The notes: a model not told the origin generated them from the sequence alone. A DNA stretch of 64,000 nt from Acidiferrobacteraceae bacterium (GCA_002721105.1 PBJL01000033.1:168167-232166), one strand, 5' to 3'. Shown: positions 26,972 to 36,356, numbered from the stretch's first letter. Numbers and translations: made by a program.

Positions 26972-27358
26972 CTACTTTAGTTCTCCATCAGATTCGGAAA
27001 AAACACTTGCTGCGATGCGATGGCATTCGACTGCAACCGGTACTCCGCAATAAATTGCTATTTGGTTCAATATGGCTTTGAGCTCTTCACGGGAAACGCC
27101 GTTGACTATAGCGCCGCGAAAATGGAGTTCCCATTCATGCATCCGGTTGAGCGCAGCAAGCATGGCAACGTTAAGCATGCTGTGTGTTTTTCGATCAAGC
27201 GCGTCGTCACCCCAGACTACACCCCAGCAGTATTCCGTAAGAAGCTCCTGAAAGTCCTCAGAAAATTCACTAGCATTTGCGAGCGCGTTGTCGACGTAAT
27301 CTTTTCCGAGAACGTCCCTTCGTACGGATAGCCCTTTGTCAAATAACACTTTATCCAT
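26972..27358 (-). CDS. carboxymuconolactone decarboxylase-family protein (PcaC-like)
   Basis: The 128-residue product is close in layout to gamma-carboxymuconolactone decarboxylase PcaC. It has an N-terminal GLSVRRDVLGKDYVD segment, WGDDALDRKTHSMLNVAMLAAL, and a C-terminal EELKAILNQIAIYCGVPVAVEC. PcaC converts 4-carboxymuconolactone to 3-oxoadipate enol-lactone in protocatechuate breakdown. A PcaD-like hydrolase precedes it in the same transcript, but no protocatechuate dioxygenase or PcaB is in the window, so the actual substrate is open. Confidence 0.85.
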   Translation of the reverse strand: MDKVLFDKGLSVRRDVLGKDYVDNALANASEFSEDFQELLTEYCWGVVWGDDALDRKTHSMLNVAMLAALNRMHEWELHFRGAIVNGVSREELKAILNQIAIYCGVPVAVECHRIAASVFSESDGELK

Positions 27359-27395
27359 TTCTGTCTCCTGTTTTCGTGATGGAATGAAAAAGTTT

Positions 27396-28226
27396 TTAAT
27401 TGTTTTCTAAATCTGAACAGAGAAATCCCCTTAGCACCCGGTTGACTTGGCTTGGATCTTCTAGAGGTGTTAAATGGTGCAATCCCGGTAAGATTACAAT
27501 TTCTGGGTTATGAAGATCGGCAGCCATTCTATGAGCTAACTCTGGCGTTGAGCCTTGATCTAACTCGCCAGTCATTACGAGCGTAGGGCACCGCACTCGC
27601 TTAAGTGCTGCCCCAATATCCCGATCGGCTTCTACAAAAATTTTATAAGCTGTCGAGTAGGCGGTTAGATCGTTGGTGATCAATCGGCTTCGTATCTGTT
27701 TTACGATATCTGGATTAGCTTGCCGAAATGTATCATCAAACCAACGGTCAAGAGCGAGATCAGCAATGGGCTCAAGCCCTTCGCTAATAGTGATCTTTAG
27801 GCGCCTACGAACTGCTTTAAGTTCCGCATCCGTTCGCCTATATACGGTGCTCATCAGTATTAGTTTTTCAAGCCGCTCGTGTGAATCAAGCGCAAATCCT
27901 TGGGCAACGATTCCACCCATCGACAATCCAGCAAGGGTTAGCGTAGAAATTTCCAGAAAATCGAGTAATTCTACTAGTTGAGAGACAAAATCGGCGATTT
28001 TCGTGACGTCTCGGCGCATTGCTGAACATCCATGTCCGAACATGTCGTAACGGACAACGCGAAATTCAGGCACCAAGGCGAGAATTTGGTGATCCCACAT
28101 CTTATGGTCGAGACCCACACCATGACACAGTACGACTACGCGATCACTGTCTCCGACATCCTCGAAGAAGGTTCCCGCAGGTGTGTAGTTTTTTTTTGAC
28201 TCAATATTTATAACTGCCTGAATCAT
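27396..28226 (-). CDS. alpha/beta hydrolase, 3-oxoadipate enol-lactonase-like (PcaD-like)
   Basis: An alpha/beta-hydrolase fold of 276 residues with oxyanion-hole HGVGLDHKMWD, nucleophile elbow GLSMGG and a C-terminal histidine in LPGLHHLTP. The acid is probably in TGELDQGS. It resembles PcaD and its pairing with the PcaC-like protein supports a lactonase role at the end of a beta-ketoadipate-type branch. It is divergent from the RidA gene, with 92 bases between. Confidence 0.82.
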   Translation of the reverse strand: MIQAVINIESKKNYTPAGTFFEDVGDSDRVVVLCHGVGLDHKMWDHQILALVPEFRVVRYDMFGHGCSAMRRDVTKIADFVSQLVELLDFLEISTLTLAGLSMGGIVAQGFALDSHERLEKLILMSTVYRRTDAELKAVRRRLKITISEGLEPIADLALDRWFDDTFRQANPDIVKQIRSRLITNDLTAYSTAYKIFVEADRDIGAALKRVRCPTLVMTGELDQGSTPELAHRMAADLHNPEIVILPGLHHLTPLEDPSQVNRVLRGFLCSDLENN

Positions 28227-28318
28227 TAGGAGATTCCGTAAAGGATCAGCTCAAATAAAATTCAATGATAAGGTATGATACTTTATTGTCTATTATTTAA
28301 TCACTGGAGGCGAGTCCC

Positions 28319-28711
28319 ATGTTTGCCTCGGCAAAGCAGGTTATCGGCAAGCCGCTGATTATCGACGGTCGGGAATTGTCCTTGTCTAGGGTTGTACGCG
28401 CCGGCGATTTTGTGTTTCTAACTGGTCAGATCCCAATGCGGGACGGAGTTCCAATGACCAACGGCACAATTGAGGAACAGACTAGAGCCTGTTTGGACGG
28501 AATTAGTGAGACACTCATACTTGCTGATTGCCAACTGGGAGACGTCGTAAAATCTATCGTTTGGTTGAAGTGCCGGGAGGATTTCCCCGGGTTCGAAGCG
28601 GTTTATGTTGAATATTTCTCAGAATTCCCACCGACACGATCAGGCTTTATTAGTGATTTTCTTGTAGATATTCGTGTCGAAATTGAATGTATTGCATACA
28701 AAACGCTATAA
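28319..28711 (+). CDS. RidA-family protein (first of two in the window)
   Basis: A 130-residue RidA/YjgF/UK114-fold protein: VFLTGQIPMRDG, then the FPPTRSGFISDFL stretch with the conserved arginine that binds carboxylates, and VEIECIAY at the end. RidA proteins hydrolyse reactive imines and enamines. Relatives such as 2-aminomuconate deaminase act in aromatic catabolism. An ATG with GGAGG upstream begins the gene. It is followed after 14 bases by an aldehyde dehydrogenase, a pairing also seen in aminomuconate pathways. Confidence 0.88.
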   Translation: MFASAKQVIGKPLIIDGRELSLSRVVRAGDFVFLTGQIPMRDGVPMTNGTIEEQTRACLDGISETLILADCQLGDVVKSIVWLKCREDFPGFEAVYVEYFSEFPPTRSGFISDFLVDIRVEIECIAYKTL

Positions 28712-28725
28712 AAGAAGGACAACAG

Positions 28726-30210
28726 ATGGCTGAGCTAAAGAATTATAAGATGTACATTAATGGAGAGTGGGTATCGTCCCAAAGTGGTAAGACATTTGAG
28801 AGCGTCAATCCGGCAGACGGAAAAGCTTGGGCCATAGTTCCCGAGGCGGATGAGATTGATGTTGACATCGCAGTCAAGGCGGCCCACCGAGCATTCACCG
28901 AGGGTCCTTGGTCCACTATGACCGCGACAGATCGGGGAAAGCTACTGCATCGTCTTGGGGATGTTCTTACCGAACATTCTGAATTACTTGGCCATTGTGA
29001 AACCATGGATACGGGTAAGCTCTACAAAGAAACCCGTTGGCAGGCTAGTTATATCTCGGACTATTTCTATTACTATGCTGGCTTGGCCGACAAAGTTAGT
29101 GGAGAAACACTGCCCATAGATAAACCCAATATGTGGACGATGACAATGCGTGAACCTCTTGGAGTGGTTGCGGCTATAGTTCCTTGGAACTCACAACTTT
29201 TTCTGGTTGCTGTCAAAATTGGACCGGCTCTTGCCGCGGGAAACACAGTTGTATTAAAAGCTTCTGAACATGCTTCAGTCCCGATGATGGAATTCGCTAA
29301 GGTCTTCGAAAAGGCTGGTTTTCCACCAGGCGTTTTCAATGTGGTTTCAGGCTTTGGGGAATCATGTGGTCGCGCTCTTACTACACACCCAATGGTTGAC
29401 CGAATCAGCTTCACAGGTGGGCCGGAGACGGCTCGGCGTGTAGTGAAAAATTCTGCAGAAAATTTTGCAGAGGTTTCATTAGAGTTAGGTGGAAAATCGC
29501 CAGTAATTGTTTTCGGAGATGCTGACCTCGACAATGCAACCAACGGTGTGTTGCTTAGCATATTCAGCGCTAGTGGTCAGAGCTGTGTGGCCGGCTCAAG
29601 GTTGCTCCTACATGAATCTATTCATGATGAAATTCTTTCAAGGCTTGCTGAGAAAGTTAGCAAGATCCGAATTGGAGATCCTCTTAAGGAAAATAGTCAA
29701 ATGGGCCCTCTGGCAACGAAGGCACAACTTGAAAACATTGCATCGTCTGTTGCTGACGCCACGGCTAACGGCGCCACTCTTGTGTATGGCGGCCAGCAGC
29801 CAGTCGGCTTGGGAGACGGCTGGTACTACGAACCCACAGTTATCGCCTGCCCAGATCAGAAAATTGGAATCGTTCAGCAGGAACTTTTTGGACCGGTCGT
29901 TAGTGTATTGCGTTTTGTCGATGAAGCTCATGCCATTCAGCTTGCTAACGACAGTCGCTTTGGGCTCGCTGCGGGCATCTTTACTGCAGATGTCGGTCGT
30001 GCTTTGCGGGTAACCAAGAATCTTCGGAGTGGCATTGTATGGGTGAATACCTACCGGATGGTGTCACCGATCGCCCCATTCGGTGGCTTTAAGGATAGTG
30101 GCTATGGTCGTGAATCCGGTCTTGAGGCAATATATGATTACACTCGGACTAAAACCGTATGGCTGAATACAGCGACTGATCCTATTGCTGATCCTTTCGT
30201 TATGCAGTGA
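28726..30210 (+). CDS. NAD(P)-dependent aldehyde dehydrogenase
   Basis: Oxidises an aldehyde to the acid. The family motifs are clear: PWNSQLFL, FTGGPETARRV (cofactor), ELGGKSPVIVFGDADLD with the general-base glutamate, and SASGQSCVAGSR with the catalytic cysteine. The start was placed at the ATG at 28726 (MAELKNYKMYI) because AAGGA lies just upstream; an upstream in-frame ATG at 28687 falls inside the RidA gene. The product has 494 residues. Similar enzymes act on betaine aldehyde or muconic semialdehydes; substrate not determined. Confidence 0.92.
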   Translation: MAELKNYKMYINGEWVSSQSGKTFESVNPADGKAWAIVPEADEIDVDIAVKAAHRAFTEGPWSTMTATDRGKLLHRLGDVLTEHSELLGHCETMDTGKLYKETRWQASYISDYFYYYAGLADKVSGETLPIDKPNMWTMTMREPLGVVAAIVPWNSQLFLVAVKIGPALAAGNTVVLKASEHASVPMMEFAKVFEKAGFPPGVFNVVSGFGESCGRALTTHPMVDRISFTGGPETARRVVKNSAENFAEVSLELGGKSPVIVFGDADLDNATNGVLLSIFSASGQSCVAGSRLLLHESIHDEILSRLAEKVSKIRIGDPLKENSQMGPLATKAQLENIASSVADATANGATLVYGGQQPVGLGDGWYYEPTVIACPDQKIGIVQQELFGPVVSVLRFVDEAHAIQLANDSRFGLAAGIFTADVGRALRVTKNLRSGIVWVNTYRMVSPIAPFGGFKDSGYGRESGLEAIYDYTRTKTVWLNTATDPIADPFVMQ

Positions 30211-30358
30211 TTTGATGCTGAGCGAGAAGGATAAATGAATCAAACTTGAACTTAGTCGGGATAATGATAGGGATTATTACTTTTGGGTCGATCTGGGTGA
30301 TAGACTGAGTCCGATCGCATTATTGCAATTTATACGCGTACTGACAAAGGTATAAATA

Positions 30359-31396
30359 ATGAAGTTTCAACTTGTCATTAATATGGAACGCATGTCAGCT
30401 GAAGTCGATATGGGAGACGTCGCGCAGCATACACTGGAGATGGTGCAGATGGCAGATGTCGCTGGTTTTGAAAGTGTCTGGGCGGCCGAACACCACGGTC
30501 TAGAGATGACCATAGCACCTAATCCATTCCAGATTCTAACTTGGTGGGCAGCACATACTTGCCGAATCAGGCTCGGTGCGGCAGTTGTTGTTGCGCCCTA
30601 TTGGCATCCGATTGACGTAGCTGGGGAAGCCGCATTATTGGACCTCTACAGTGGTGGACGGCTCGAATTTGGTATTGGATCAGGAGCCTACCAACGTGAA
30701 TTCGATCGCATACGGCCAGGACTCAAACAATCCGAAGGTTATAAATACAGTCAGGAAATGCTACCCGCAGTTAAGGCACTTTGGGTTGGTGACTATGCGC
30801 ATGATGGTGAGTTCTGGTCGTTTCCAACCGCCACCTCTGTGCCTAAACCATTACAAAAGCCTCATCCACCCATTTGGATAGCGGCTCGGGCACCGGTGAC
30901 CTACAATTATGCGGTAAAGAATAATTGTAACATTATGTCGTGGGCTTTTACTCGTCCGTTTTCTGAGGTGGAAACCTACATGGAGCGCTTCGAGACTGCG
31001 CTTCGTGATAACCCTGAGGCAACTAGGACTATCTTTGCAACGATGCGTTACACAGCTGTGGTAGAAAAGTTAAAACAGATCGATGAGGCCATCACCTCTG
31101 TGCATCGGCAGTTGGGTCAGTTCGAAAATTTGTTTAGAAACTTAGGGGGAGTGTCCAACGGTTTTCCGGAAGAAATTGATCTTGCTGATTTGAGCAGTCG
31201 CCAAGAATTTAATCGAGATAAATTGTTGGAAAACCTGATGTTTGGAACTCCTGATCAAATTATTGTCAAGTTGAAACAGTATGAGAACATTGGCGTTGAT
31301 CAATTCACTTATTGCGCGAGTTTTGGGCTCAGCCAGAGTGCGCAGAAGCGGTCGCTGGAACTGTTTATAAACGAAGTAATGCCCGCTTTTGACTGA
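30359..31396 (+). CDS. luciferase-like (LLM) flavin-dependent monooxygenase
   Basis: A 345-residue TIM-barrel protein with the bacterial luciferase-like pattern: WAAEHHGLEMTIAPNP, IRLGAAVVVAPYWHPIDVAGEA, GRLEFGIGSGAYQREFDR, and PHPPIWIAARAP. These enzymes use reduced FMN from a separate reductase to oxygenate or open rings and carbon-heteroatom bonds. A flavin reductase is available from the opposite-strand operon at 36834. It follows the dehydrogenase by about 150 bases. Confidence 0.88.
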   Translation: MKFQLVINMERMSAEVDMGDVAQHTLEMVQMADVAGFESVWAAEHHGLEMTIAPNPFQILTWWAAHTCRIRLGAAVVVAPYWHPIDVAGEAALLDLYSGGRLEFGIGSGAYQREFDRIRPGLKQSEGYKYSQEMLPAVKALWVGDYAHDGEFWSFPTATSVPKPLQKPHPPIWIAARAPVTYNYAVKNNCNIMSWAFTRPFSEVETYMERFETALRDNPEATRTIFATMRYTAVVEKLKQIDEAITSVHRQLGQFENLFRNLGGVSNGFPEEIDLADLSSRQEFNRDKLLENLMFGTPDQIIVKLKQYENIGVDQFTYCASFGLSQSAQKRSLELFINEVMPAFD

Positions 31397-31468
31397 ATTT
31401 TTGGACAGTCATTAAAAGGATCCAACTCTCATGTCGCTAGGATTGATTAGTAGGTTAGTGTTTCAACG

Positions 31469-32524
31469 ATGACCGTGCGAGTTAACCCAATAAGTAATCA
31501 ATGCCATAATCCAGCCATCTGGTATCGGTCCCACTGGGAGAAAAATGATGACTGGATCTTGGAGCTGACCGACAAAGAGATAGAAGAGTTGGAGGAAGCG
31601 GTTAGGGACAGTCATAAGATACCTATACCCAAACTCAGTCCTGAGTTGTTTGTCTTACCAAGGTTGGCATTACGAATTCGTGAATTGCATCGGGAGCTTG
31701 TCTTTGGTCGCGGATTTGTCTTACTGCGTGGCATGCCAGTTTTGGAATGGTCTCGTGAAACATCAATCCGAGCTTATTATGGTATTGGATGTCATCTGGG
31801 TATCCCAGTTTCACAGAATGCACAGGGTCACTTGCTTGGTCATATCATTGATCTAGGGCTTGACCCCTTGGACCCCCTTAATCGCATTTATCAGACCCGT
31901 CATCGTCATCATTTCCATACTGACTCAGCTGATATTGTCGGCCTTCTGTGTTTGCAAACTGCTTGTCGGGGCGGTGAGAGCTCAATTTGTTCGTCGTCAA
32001 CTGTTTATTGTGAAGTGGCCGAACAGCGACCGGATCTTCTTGAAGTGCTCTGCCGACCATTTCATATCGATCGTAAAGGTGAGGTACCAGAGGGCCAAGA
32101 AGAGACTTATGAAATGGCTGTGTTCTACCCGACCGGTGAAGAAGTGACTTGTTTTTACGCTCGCGACTTTATCGAAGCTGCCCAGCGTCACTCGCACATT
32201 CCACCACTGAGTAAGAAGCAGATTGAAGCTCTAGACCTAGTCGATGATTTAGCCTCAAGCAGTAAGTTGCGACTAGATATTGAGTTTAGACCAGGAGACA
32301 TACAGCTATTACACAACCATCAAATTCTCCATGCCCGAACTGGCTATGAGGATTGGCCCGACCGGGATCGAAAACGACATCTATTGAGGCTCTGGGTGTC
32401 GACTGCGGACGGCCGTGTATTGCCTAAAGATTTTGAAGCACGGTATGGAAAATTTGAGCTAGGGCAACCCCGTGGTGGTATTAGAGTGCCGGGATCAACG
32501 CTCCATGCTCCTTTCAATCCCTAG
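31469..32524 (+). CDS. TauD/TfdA-family Fe(II)/2-oxoglutarate dioxygenase
   Basis: The 351-residue sequence has GFVLLRGMP near residue 85, the iron-binding H-x-D in HFHTDSADIVGL, the distal histidine in LLHNHQILHARTGYEDW, and the 2-oxoglutarate arginine in HLLRLWVS. This is the TauD/TfdA layout of enzymes that hydroxylate next to a heteroatom and release it. Last gene of the plus-strand run ridA-aldh-llm-tauD. Confidence 0.88.
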   Translation: MTVRVNPISNQCHNPAIWYRSHWEKNDDWILELTDKEIEELEEAVRDSHKIPIPKLSPELFVLPRLALRIRELHRELVFGRGFVLLRGMPVLEWSRETSIRAYYGIGCHLGIPVSQNAQGHLLGHIIDLGLDPLDPLNRIYQTRHRHHFHTDSADIVGLLCLQTACRGGESSICSSSTVYCEVAEQRPDLLEVLCRPFHIDRKGEVPEGQEETYEMAVFYPTGEEVTCFYARDFIEAAQRHSHIPPLSKKQIEALDLVDDLASSSKLRLDIEFRPGDIQLLHNHQILHARTGYEDWPDRDRKRHLLRLWVSTADGRVLPKDFEARYGKFELGQPRGGIRVPGSTLHAPFNP

Positions 32525-32588
32525 CGATCGAATTTAAGCGTTAAAACTTTCTATAGGCTATAAGCATTTCGCTAAAGCAAAAAATTCG

Positions 32589-33065
32589 TTAGGATTTTGA
32601 ATCCGTATATCTATAACGAAATGTGCATCGATCTGATCCGTCCATGATTGTTTGCTCTCGCTCAAGCTGAATATTTGAGTCATAGCCTTGACAGAAAACT
32701 TTATCCCGATTACAAGACAAGAGTTTTCCAATATGGCCAAGACCCATGTCACGGTACATCTCCGCATATTTACAACGCGTAACGTCGAACGAGAAAACAG
32801 TATCTGTTTGCTCATGAATTTCGATTTCTAGCGCACCCTCTGTCGTCCAAAGCTTAAATAACTCGATAAATGATCGTAAACTAGTAGTCGTTTCATCGGC
32901 GCGAGAAGCAAAATTTTTCGCTTCTAGCATTGCTGAGTCGCGAATGGCTTTGGTTAATATTAACTTTGCTGTGTCTTTGCCCACCACCCTTACCATTTCT
33001 GTATAGATAGGTTGGATAACCTCAGCTTGTAAACGGCGCTTAGTGATTGTAGGAATATCATTCAT
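32589..33065 (-). CDS. L-2-amino-thiazoline-4-carboxylate hydrolase-like protein
   Basis: A 158-residue protein with CKYAEMYRDMGLGHIGKLLSC, CNRDKVFCQGYDSNIQLEREQ and TIMDGSDRCTFRY. This fits the ATC-hydrolase family, known for opening a thiazoline ring to N-carbamoyl-cysteine in Pseudomonas. Distant members may open other heterocycles. It is the last gene of the minus-strand catabolic run, after an M20 amidohydrolase that could act on an N-carbamoyl or N-acyl product. Confidence 0.75.
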   Translation of the reverse strand: MNDIPTITKRRLQAEVIQPIYTEMVRVVGKDTAKLILTKAIRDSAMLEAKNFASRADETTTSLRSFIELFKLWTTEGALEIEIHEQTDTVFSFDVTRCKYAEMYRDMGLGHIGKLLSCNRDKVFCQGYDSNIQLEREQTIMDGSDRCTFRYRYTDSKS

Positions 33066-33084
33066 AGTTTCAATGTTGTCTACA

Positions 33085-33124
33085 TTCTAGCTTTCCTCTA
33101 TACGTTCTAGCTTTCCTCTATACG
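33085..33124. repeat. perfect 20-bp tandem duplication upstream of the ATC-hydrolase-like gene
   Basis: TTCTAGCTTTCCTCTATACG occurs twice in a row, starting 20 bases upstream of the start codon at 33065. On the coding strand each unit contains AGAGGAAAG, a ribosome-site-like purine tract, so the leader has two such tracts. It may be a recent slippage duplication. Confidence 0.85.
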
Positions 33125-33242
33125 TTTGATTTTCACATATGAACTAAGCTCGCAACATGAAGAGCGTTATTTAGCACGATAGCTGATATGGACTAAACTA
33201 GTTTTTTGCGTGGTTATAATGATCTTTCCTAGTCTTTTTCAT

Positions 33243-34406
33243 CTAGCTTAACCAATCTACCAAACGACGCAACATAGTATTGCATTTTTTTAGTTGTTTT
33301 AAGGTAACATATTCGTTAGGTCTATGAGCCTCTGAAATACCGCCTGGTCCGCAAACAACACATGGGATGCCTGCGCGACTGTCAAATAGGCCTGCTTCAG
33401 AACCAAAACTGATTTTGTGTGGACGTTTTTCTCCTTGGATAAGAGATTGCATCAAATCAATTATGGGTGAGTCTAGAGAGGTATCGAGACCAGGATAGCT
33501 AGCTAATGGCTCAATACTTATCCTGCAGGTGGGTTCTATAGTTTTCATCGTTGGCTCTAAGCATGTCTGGGCATATTTGACGAGTTCTGCCACTATGGGT
33601 TCTATGTCATGATCAGGCAGATGCCGAATCTCGAAATTAAATGAACAACTATCTGGCACAATATTAAGAGCTGTTCCACCTTGGATTGTTCCGACATGAA
33701 TCGTACTATGTGGCACCGTATATCCATTGTCGAATGGCCCATTCTCCTCAATAACCTGTTGTTGAGAGCGGAGGAAGGAAATTAATTGAACTGCAATATT
33801 TATAGCGTTAACTCCTTCATTTGGATAAGCTGAATGCGCGCTAGAGCCATCTATTTTCACAGTCAACGCACGTTTACCTTTATGCGCATTGATAATTTGC
33901 ATATTCGTGGGTTCGCCGATGATTCCGAAGGATGGTAAGTTCGGTGTTTCTGCCATAAAGTCGATGAGTTTACGTACACCAAGACATCCGACTTCCTCAT
34001 CATAAGACAATGCAATATGAATAGGGTTTGAAAGTTTGGCATTAATCATGGTTGGAATCCACGCTAAAACACAAGCAATAAAACCCTTCATATCAGCCGT
34101 TCCACGCCCATATAAATAATCTCCTTCTTGGCGGAGAATAAATGGATCAGTCGACCACGATTGCCCATCTACTGGCACAACGTCGGTATGGCCTGACAAC
34201 ATCACTCCGCGATTATTCGATGCGCTGATGGTGGCATACAGATTAGCCTTCGTGCTTTGATCGTCCTCAACTAAAGTACTTTTGATTCCATAATTGCTCA
34301 GATATTTTTCAACATATCCAATGAGATCAAGATTGGATTCTCTGCTAGTAGTGTTAAAAGCAACAAGATCTTCCAAGATTGTTACTACACTAGCGATGTC
34401 TGTCAT
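33243..34406 (-). CDS. M20-family amidohydrolase, acetylornithine deacetylase-like
   Basis: A 387-residue di-metal hydrolase: LSGHTDVVPVDGQSW (metal His and Asp), YGRGTADMKGF (bridging Asp), DEEVGCLG (catalytic Glu pair), and a C-terminal HRPNEYV histidine. It resembles ArgE, which removes acetyl from N-acetylornithine. Its place in a catabolic operon with DUF1028 and an ATC-hydrolase-like protein makes an N-acyl or N-carbamoyl amino-acid intermediate more likely than arginine synthesis. That is inference. Confidence 0.85.
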   Translation of the reverse strand: MTDIASVVTILEDLVAFNTTSRESNLDLIGYVEKYLSNYGIKSTLVEDDQSTKANLYATISASNNRGVMLSGHTDVVPVDGQSWSTDPFILRQEGDYLYGRGTADMKGFIACVLAWIPTMINAKLSNPIHIALSYDEEVGCLGVRKLIDFMAETPNLPSFGIIGEPTNMQIINAHKGKRALTVKIDGSSAHSAYPNEGVNAINIAVQLISFLRSQQQVIEENGPFDNGYTVPHSTIHVGTIQGGTALNIVPDSCSFNFEIRHLPDHDIEPIVAELVKYAQTCLEPTMKTIEPTCRISIEPLASYPGLDTSLDSPIIDLMQSLIQGEKRPHKISFGSEAGLFDSRAGIPCVVCGPGGISEAHRPNEYVTLKQLKKCNTMLRRLVDWLS

Positions 34407-34452
34407 AACTTAACAACAGTAAGGTCTATGGTTTGAATAGTTCGCTTTCTAA

Positions 34453-35127
34453 TCACAGATCGCCAGGAACTCCATAAGCAGGCGCATTTCGAGGATCCAA
34501 GGCGCGTGTTACATAGTCATCCATTTGAGGTAGATACATATCCCAACATTGGCGAAGTTGTGATACGGGTTGTTCGGACCAATCTACTCGCAAATCTACG
34601 AGTGGCCATGCACAAGTATCAGACACTAATAATGCAGCGGAGTGAGTTGGGCCGACTTCACCGCCAGCCTCGACTCCAGCTTCTAATGCGGAGAGTAAAC
34701 GCTCTGCTAAATGCTTGTTATTTGAGGATTGAAATCTGTCAGTCATAGCGACAGTTACATCCGTCATACTTAATAAATTTCCAGCAGCAATACAATGCTC
34801 ACCTTGAGAAACTTTGTTAATTCCTAATATTTTTGAACCAGTAAAGTGAGCGGTTCCGCCACTATTATCAACAGCTGCTACTTGTCGGTACTCCGCATGT
34901 GGACGATTTCGCATGATTTTATTTATTGCCTCATTAGCATTTAGACCGTTCTCGATTTCTGTCAGTACAGCGTTTCCAATGCTAGGATCGGTAATATTCT
35001 GACTGGTAACTGCTCCGATGCCCGCGCGAACCCATGGACAACGGCTACCCACACAAATGCTAGAAGTCGTGATTGCAACACCATGCATCTCAGTCTCCTT
35101 GCAGTATCCAACAATAGAGAAAGTCAT
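34453..35127 (-). CDS. DUF1028 family protein (putative Ntn-type hydrolase)
   Basis: The 224-residue product begins MTFSIVGYCKETEMHGVAITT and has CPWVRAGIGAVTSQNITDPS and RVDWSEQPVSQLRQCWDMYLP, the conserved landmarks of DUF1028. The family is thought to have an N-terminal-nucleophile hydrolase fold and is often next to peptidases, RidA proteins and amino-acid-derivative catabolism. No reaction is proven that I can rely on. It sits between the Rieske oxygenase and the M20 enzyme. Confidence 0.88.
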   Translation of the reverse strand: MTFSIVGYCKETEMHGVAITTSSICVGSRCPWVRAGIGAVTSQNITDPSIGNAVLTEIENGLNANEAINKIMRNRPHAEYRQVAAVDNSGGTAHFTGSKILGINKVSQGEHCIAAGNLLSMTDVTVAMTDRFQSSNNKHLAERLLSALEAGVEAGGEVGPTHSAALLVSDTCAWPLVDLRVDWSEQPVSQLRQCWDMYLPQMDDYVTRALDPRNAPAYGVPGDL

Positions 35128-35192
35128 CGTAAGTCTCTTATTAATTAGTAATTAAGCAACGCAGTATCAACCCTTATTTTCTCCCTATAATA

Positions 35193-36341
35193 CTAAGCTA
35201 TTTTACGGGCCAAATATTGCGTAAATTCATGCACTTCACGCTCTAACCAACTTAATGGGCCTGCCATCGCCATAGGCCCTCTAATATTTTCAAAAATGTT
35301 TTCTACCAACAATCTATCTTCTTCCTGTGTTTTGTCTAATAATTCTTTGAATTGACTTAACAGGTTAGATTTGTCTTCGGTGTGCTCCATCACTTCGGGA
35401 GCTAAAGCTGCTCCATATCTAATGCGAACCTTTCCTACTCCATTCGGCTGCAACGATAGATACCAAAGGTGATCAGGGGCCAACACATACATGTGGCTTG
35501 GGAATATTGTCGGCATCACTGAGGATCGGCGCAAATTATCTGTCAGTCGCGTATTCATTGGATGCGCAACCCCAAAATTCATATCATTTGGTTTTAAGAA
35601 GTACTGGTATGTAAAACCCTCTGAGGCGCCGTCTGAATCGAATTTTGTTTCCCCCACTGGAAAATTTCGGCCAACTGTAGAGCGATGAGCAATTGGTAAG
35701 TGATAACCTTCCATAAAATTTTGGCACAATAATTTCCAATTTGTGTTCCATTCTAAATCTTCAACAAAAACTGTCACATAATGTTCCATCTCATAAGGTT
35801 GTACCATTGTGTCTAATTTCTTTAAGCGTTCTACGATTGGTGCAGCATCATTCGACAGTGAAACATAGATCCATCCATGCCAAGTTTCGCACTTTAGAGT
35901 TGGAAGCATGAATTTCTCTTTGCTAAAGTTTAAGTTGCACCCCATGTGAGGTGCTCCGACAAGATTGCCATCGAGACTATAGGTCCACCCATGGTAGGGG
36001 CACGAAAATTGTCGGGTATTTCCATTCCCTTGAACGAGTCTCATCATCCTGTGTCGGCATACGTTGGACATCGCTCTGATGGATTTGTCCTCTAATCGAA
36101 CTACAATTATTGGTTGGTCACCAACCTTAAAAGTCACGAAATCTCCAACATTAGGTATGTCATCCTCTCTGCCGATACATGACCATTCTCGGTAGAAGAT
36201 TTGATCCAATTCAACTGCAGCAAGTTCTTCAGATAAGAACATCTCAGGTGAAAGGCCACGAGTTTGATTACTCGTATTGCTAGCCAGAGACATTAACTCA
36301 GCTTTTAATTGTTTTAGATCACTATCCTTGGTTTTTAACAT
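35193..36341 (-). CDS. Rieske non-heme iron oxygenase, alpha subunit (first of two)
   Basis: A 382-residue oxygenase with an N-terminal Rieske domain: C-R-H ligands in SNVCRHRMMRL and CPYHGW 18-20 residues later. The catalytic domain has NWKLLCQNFMEGYHLPIAH, giving two iron histidines, with the third ligand near the C-terminus. It is closer to the single-component type acting on quaternary amines and small substrates (GbcA, CntA, Stc2-like) than to classical benzoate dioxygenases. Its reductase is not obvious in the window. Confidence 0.87.
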   Translation of the reverse strand: MLKTKDSDLKQLKAELMSLASNTSNQTRGLSPEMFLSEELAAVELDQIFYREWSCIGREDDIPNVGDFVTFKVGDQPIIVVRLEDKSIRAMSNVCRHRMMRLVQGNGNTRQFSCPYHGWTYSLDGNLVGAPHMGCNLNFSKEKFMLPTLKCETWHGWIYVSLSNDAAPIVERLKKLDTMVQPYEMEHYVTVFVEDLEWNTNWKLLCQNFMEGYHLPIAHRSTVGRNFPVGETKFDSDGASEGFTYQYFLKPNDMNFGVAHPMNTRLTDNLRRSSVMPTIFPSHMYVLAPDHLWYLSLQPNGVGKVRIRYGAALAPEVMEHTEDKSNLLSQFKELLDKTQEEDRLLVENIFENIRGPMAMAGPLSWLEREVHEFTQYLARKIA

Positions 36342-36356
36342 AGTCCTAAAATAAAG

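Noticed and set aside
31635..32197. Several overlapping open frames on both strands inside the TauD-like gene
   Set aside because: They are shadows of the TauD-like coding frame, which holds all iron and 2-oxoglutarate ligands.
33243..34406. argE of arginine biosynthesis
   Set aside because: The family fits, but no arginine gene is near and the operon is catabolic, so I did not assign the symbol.
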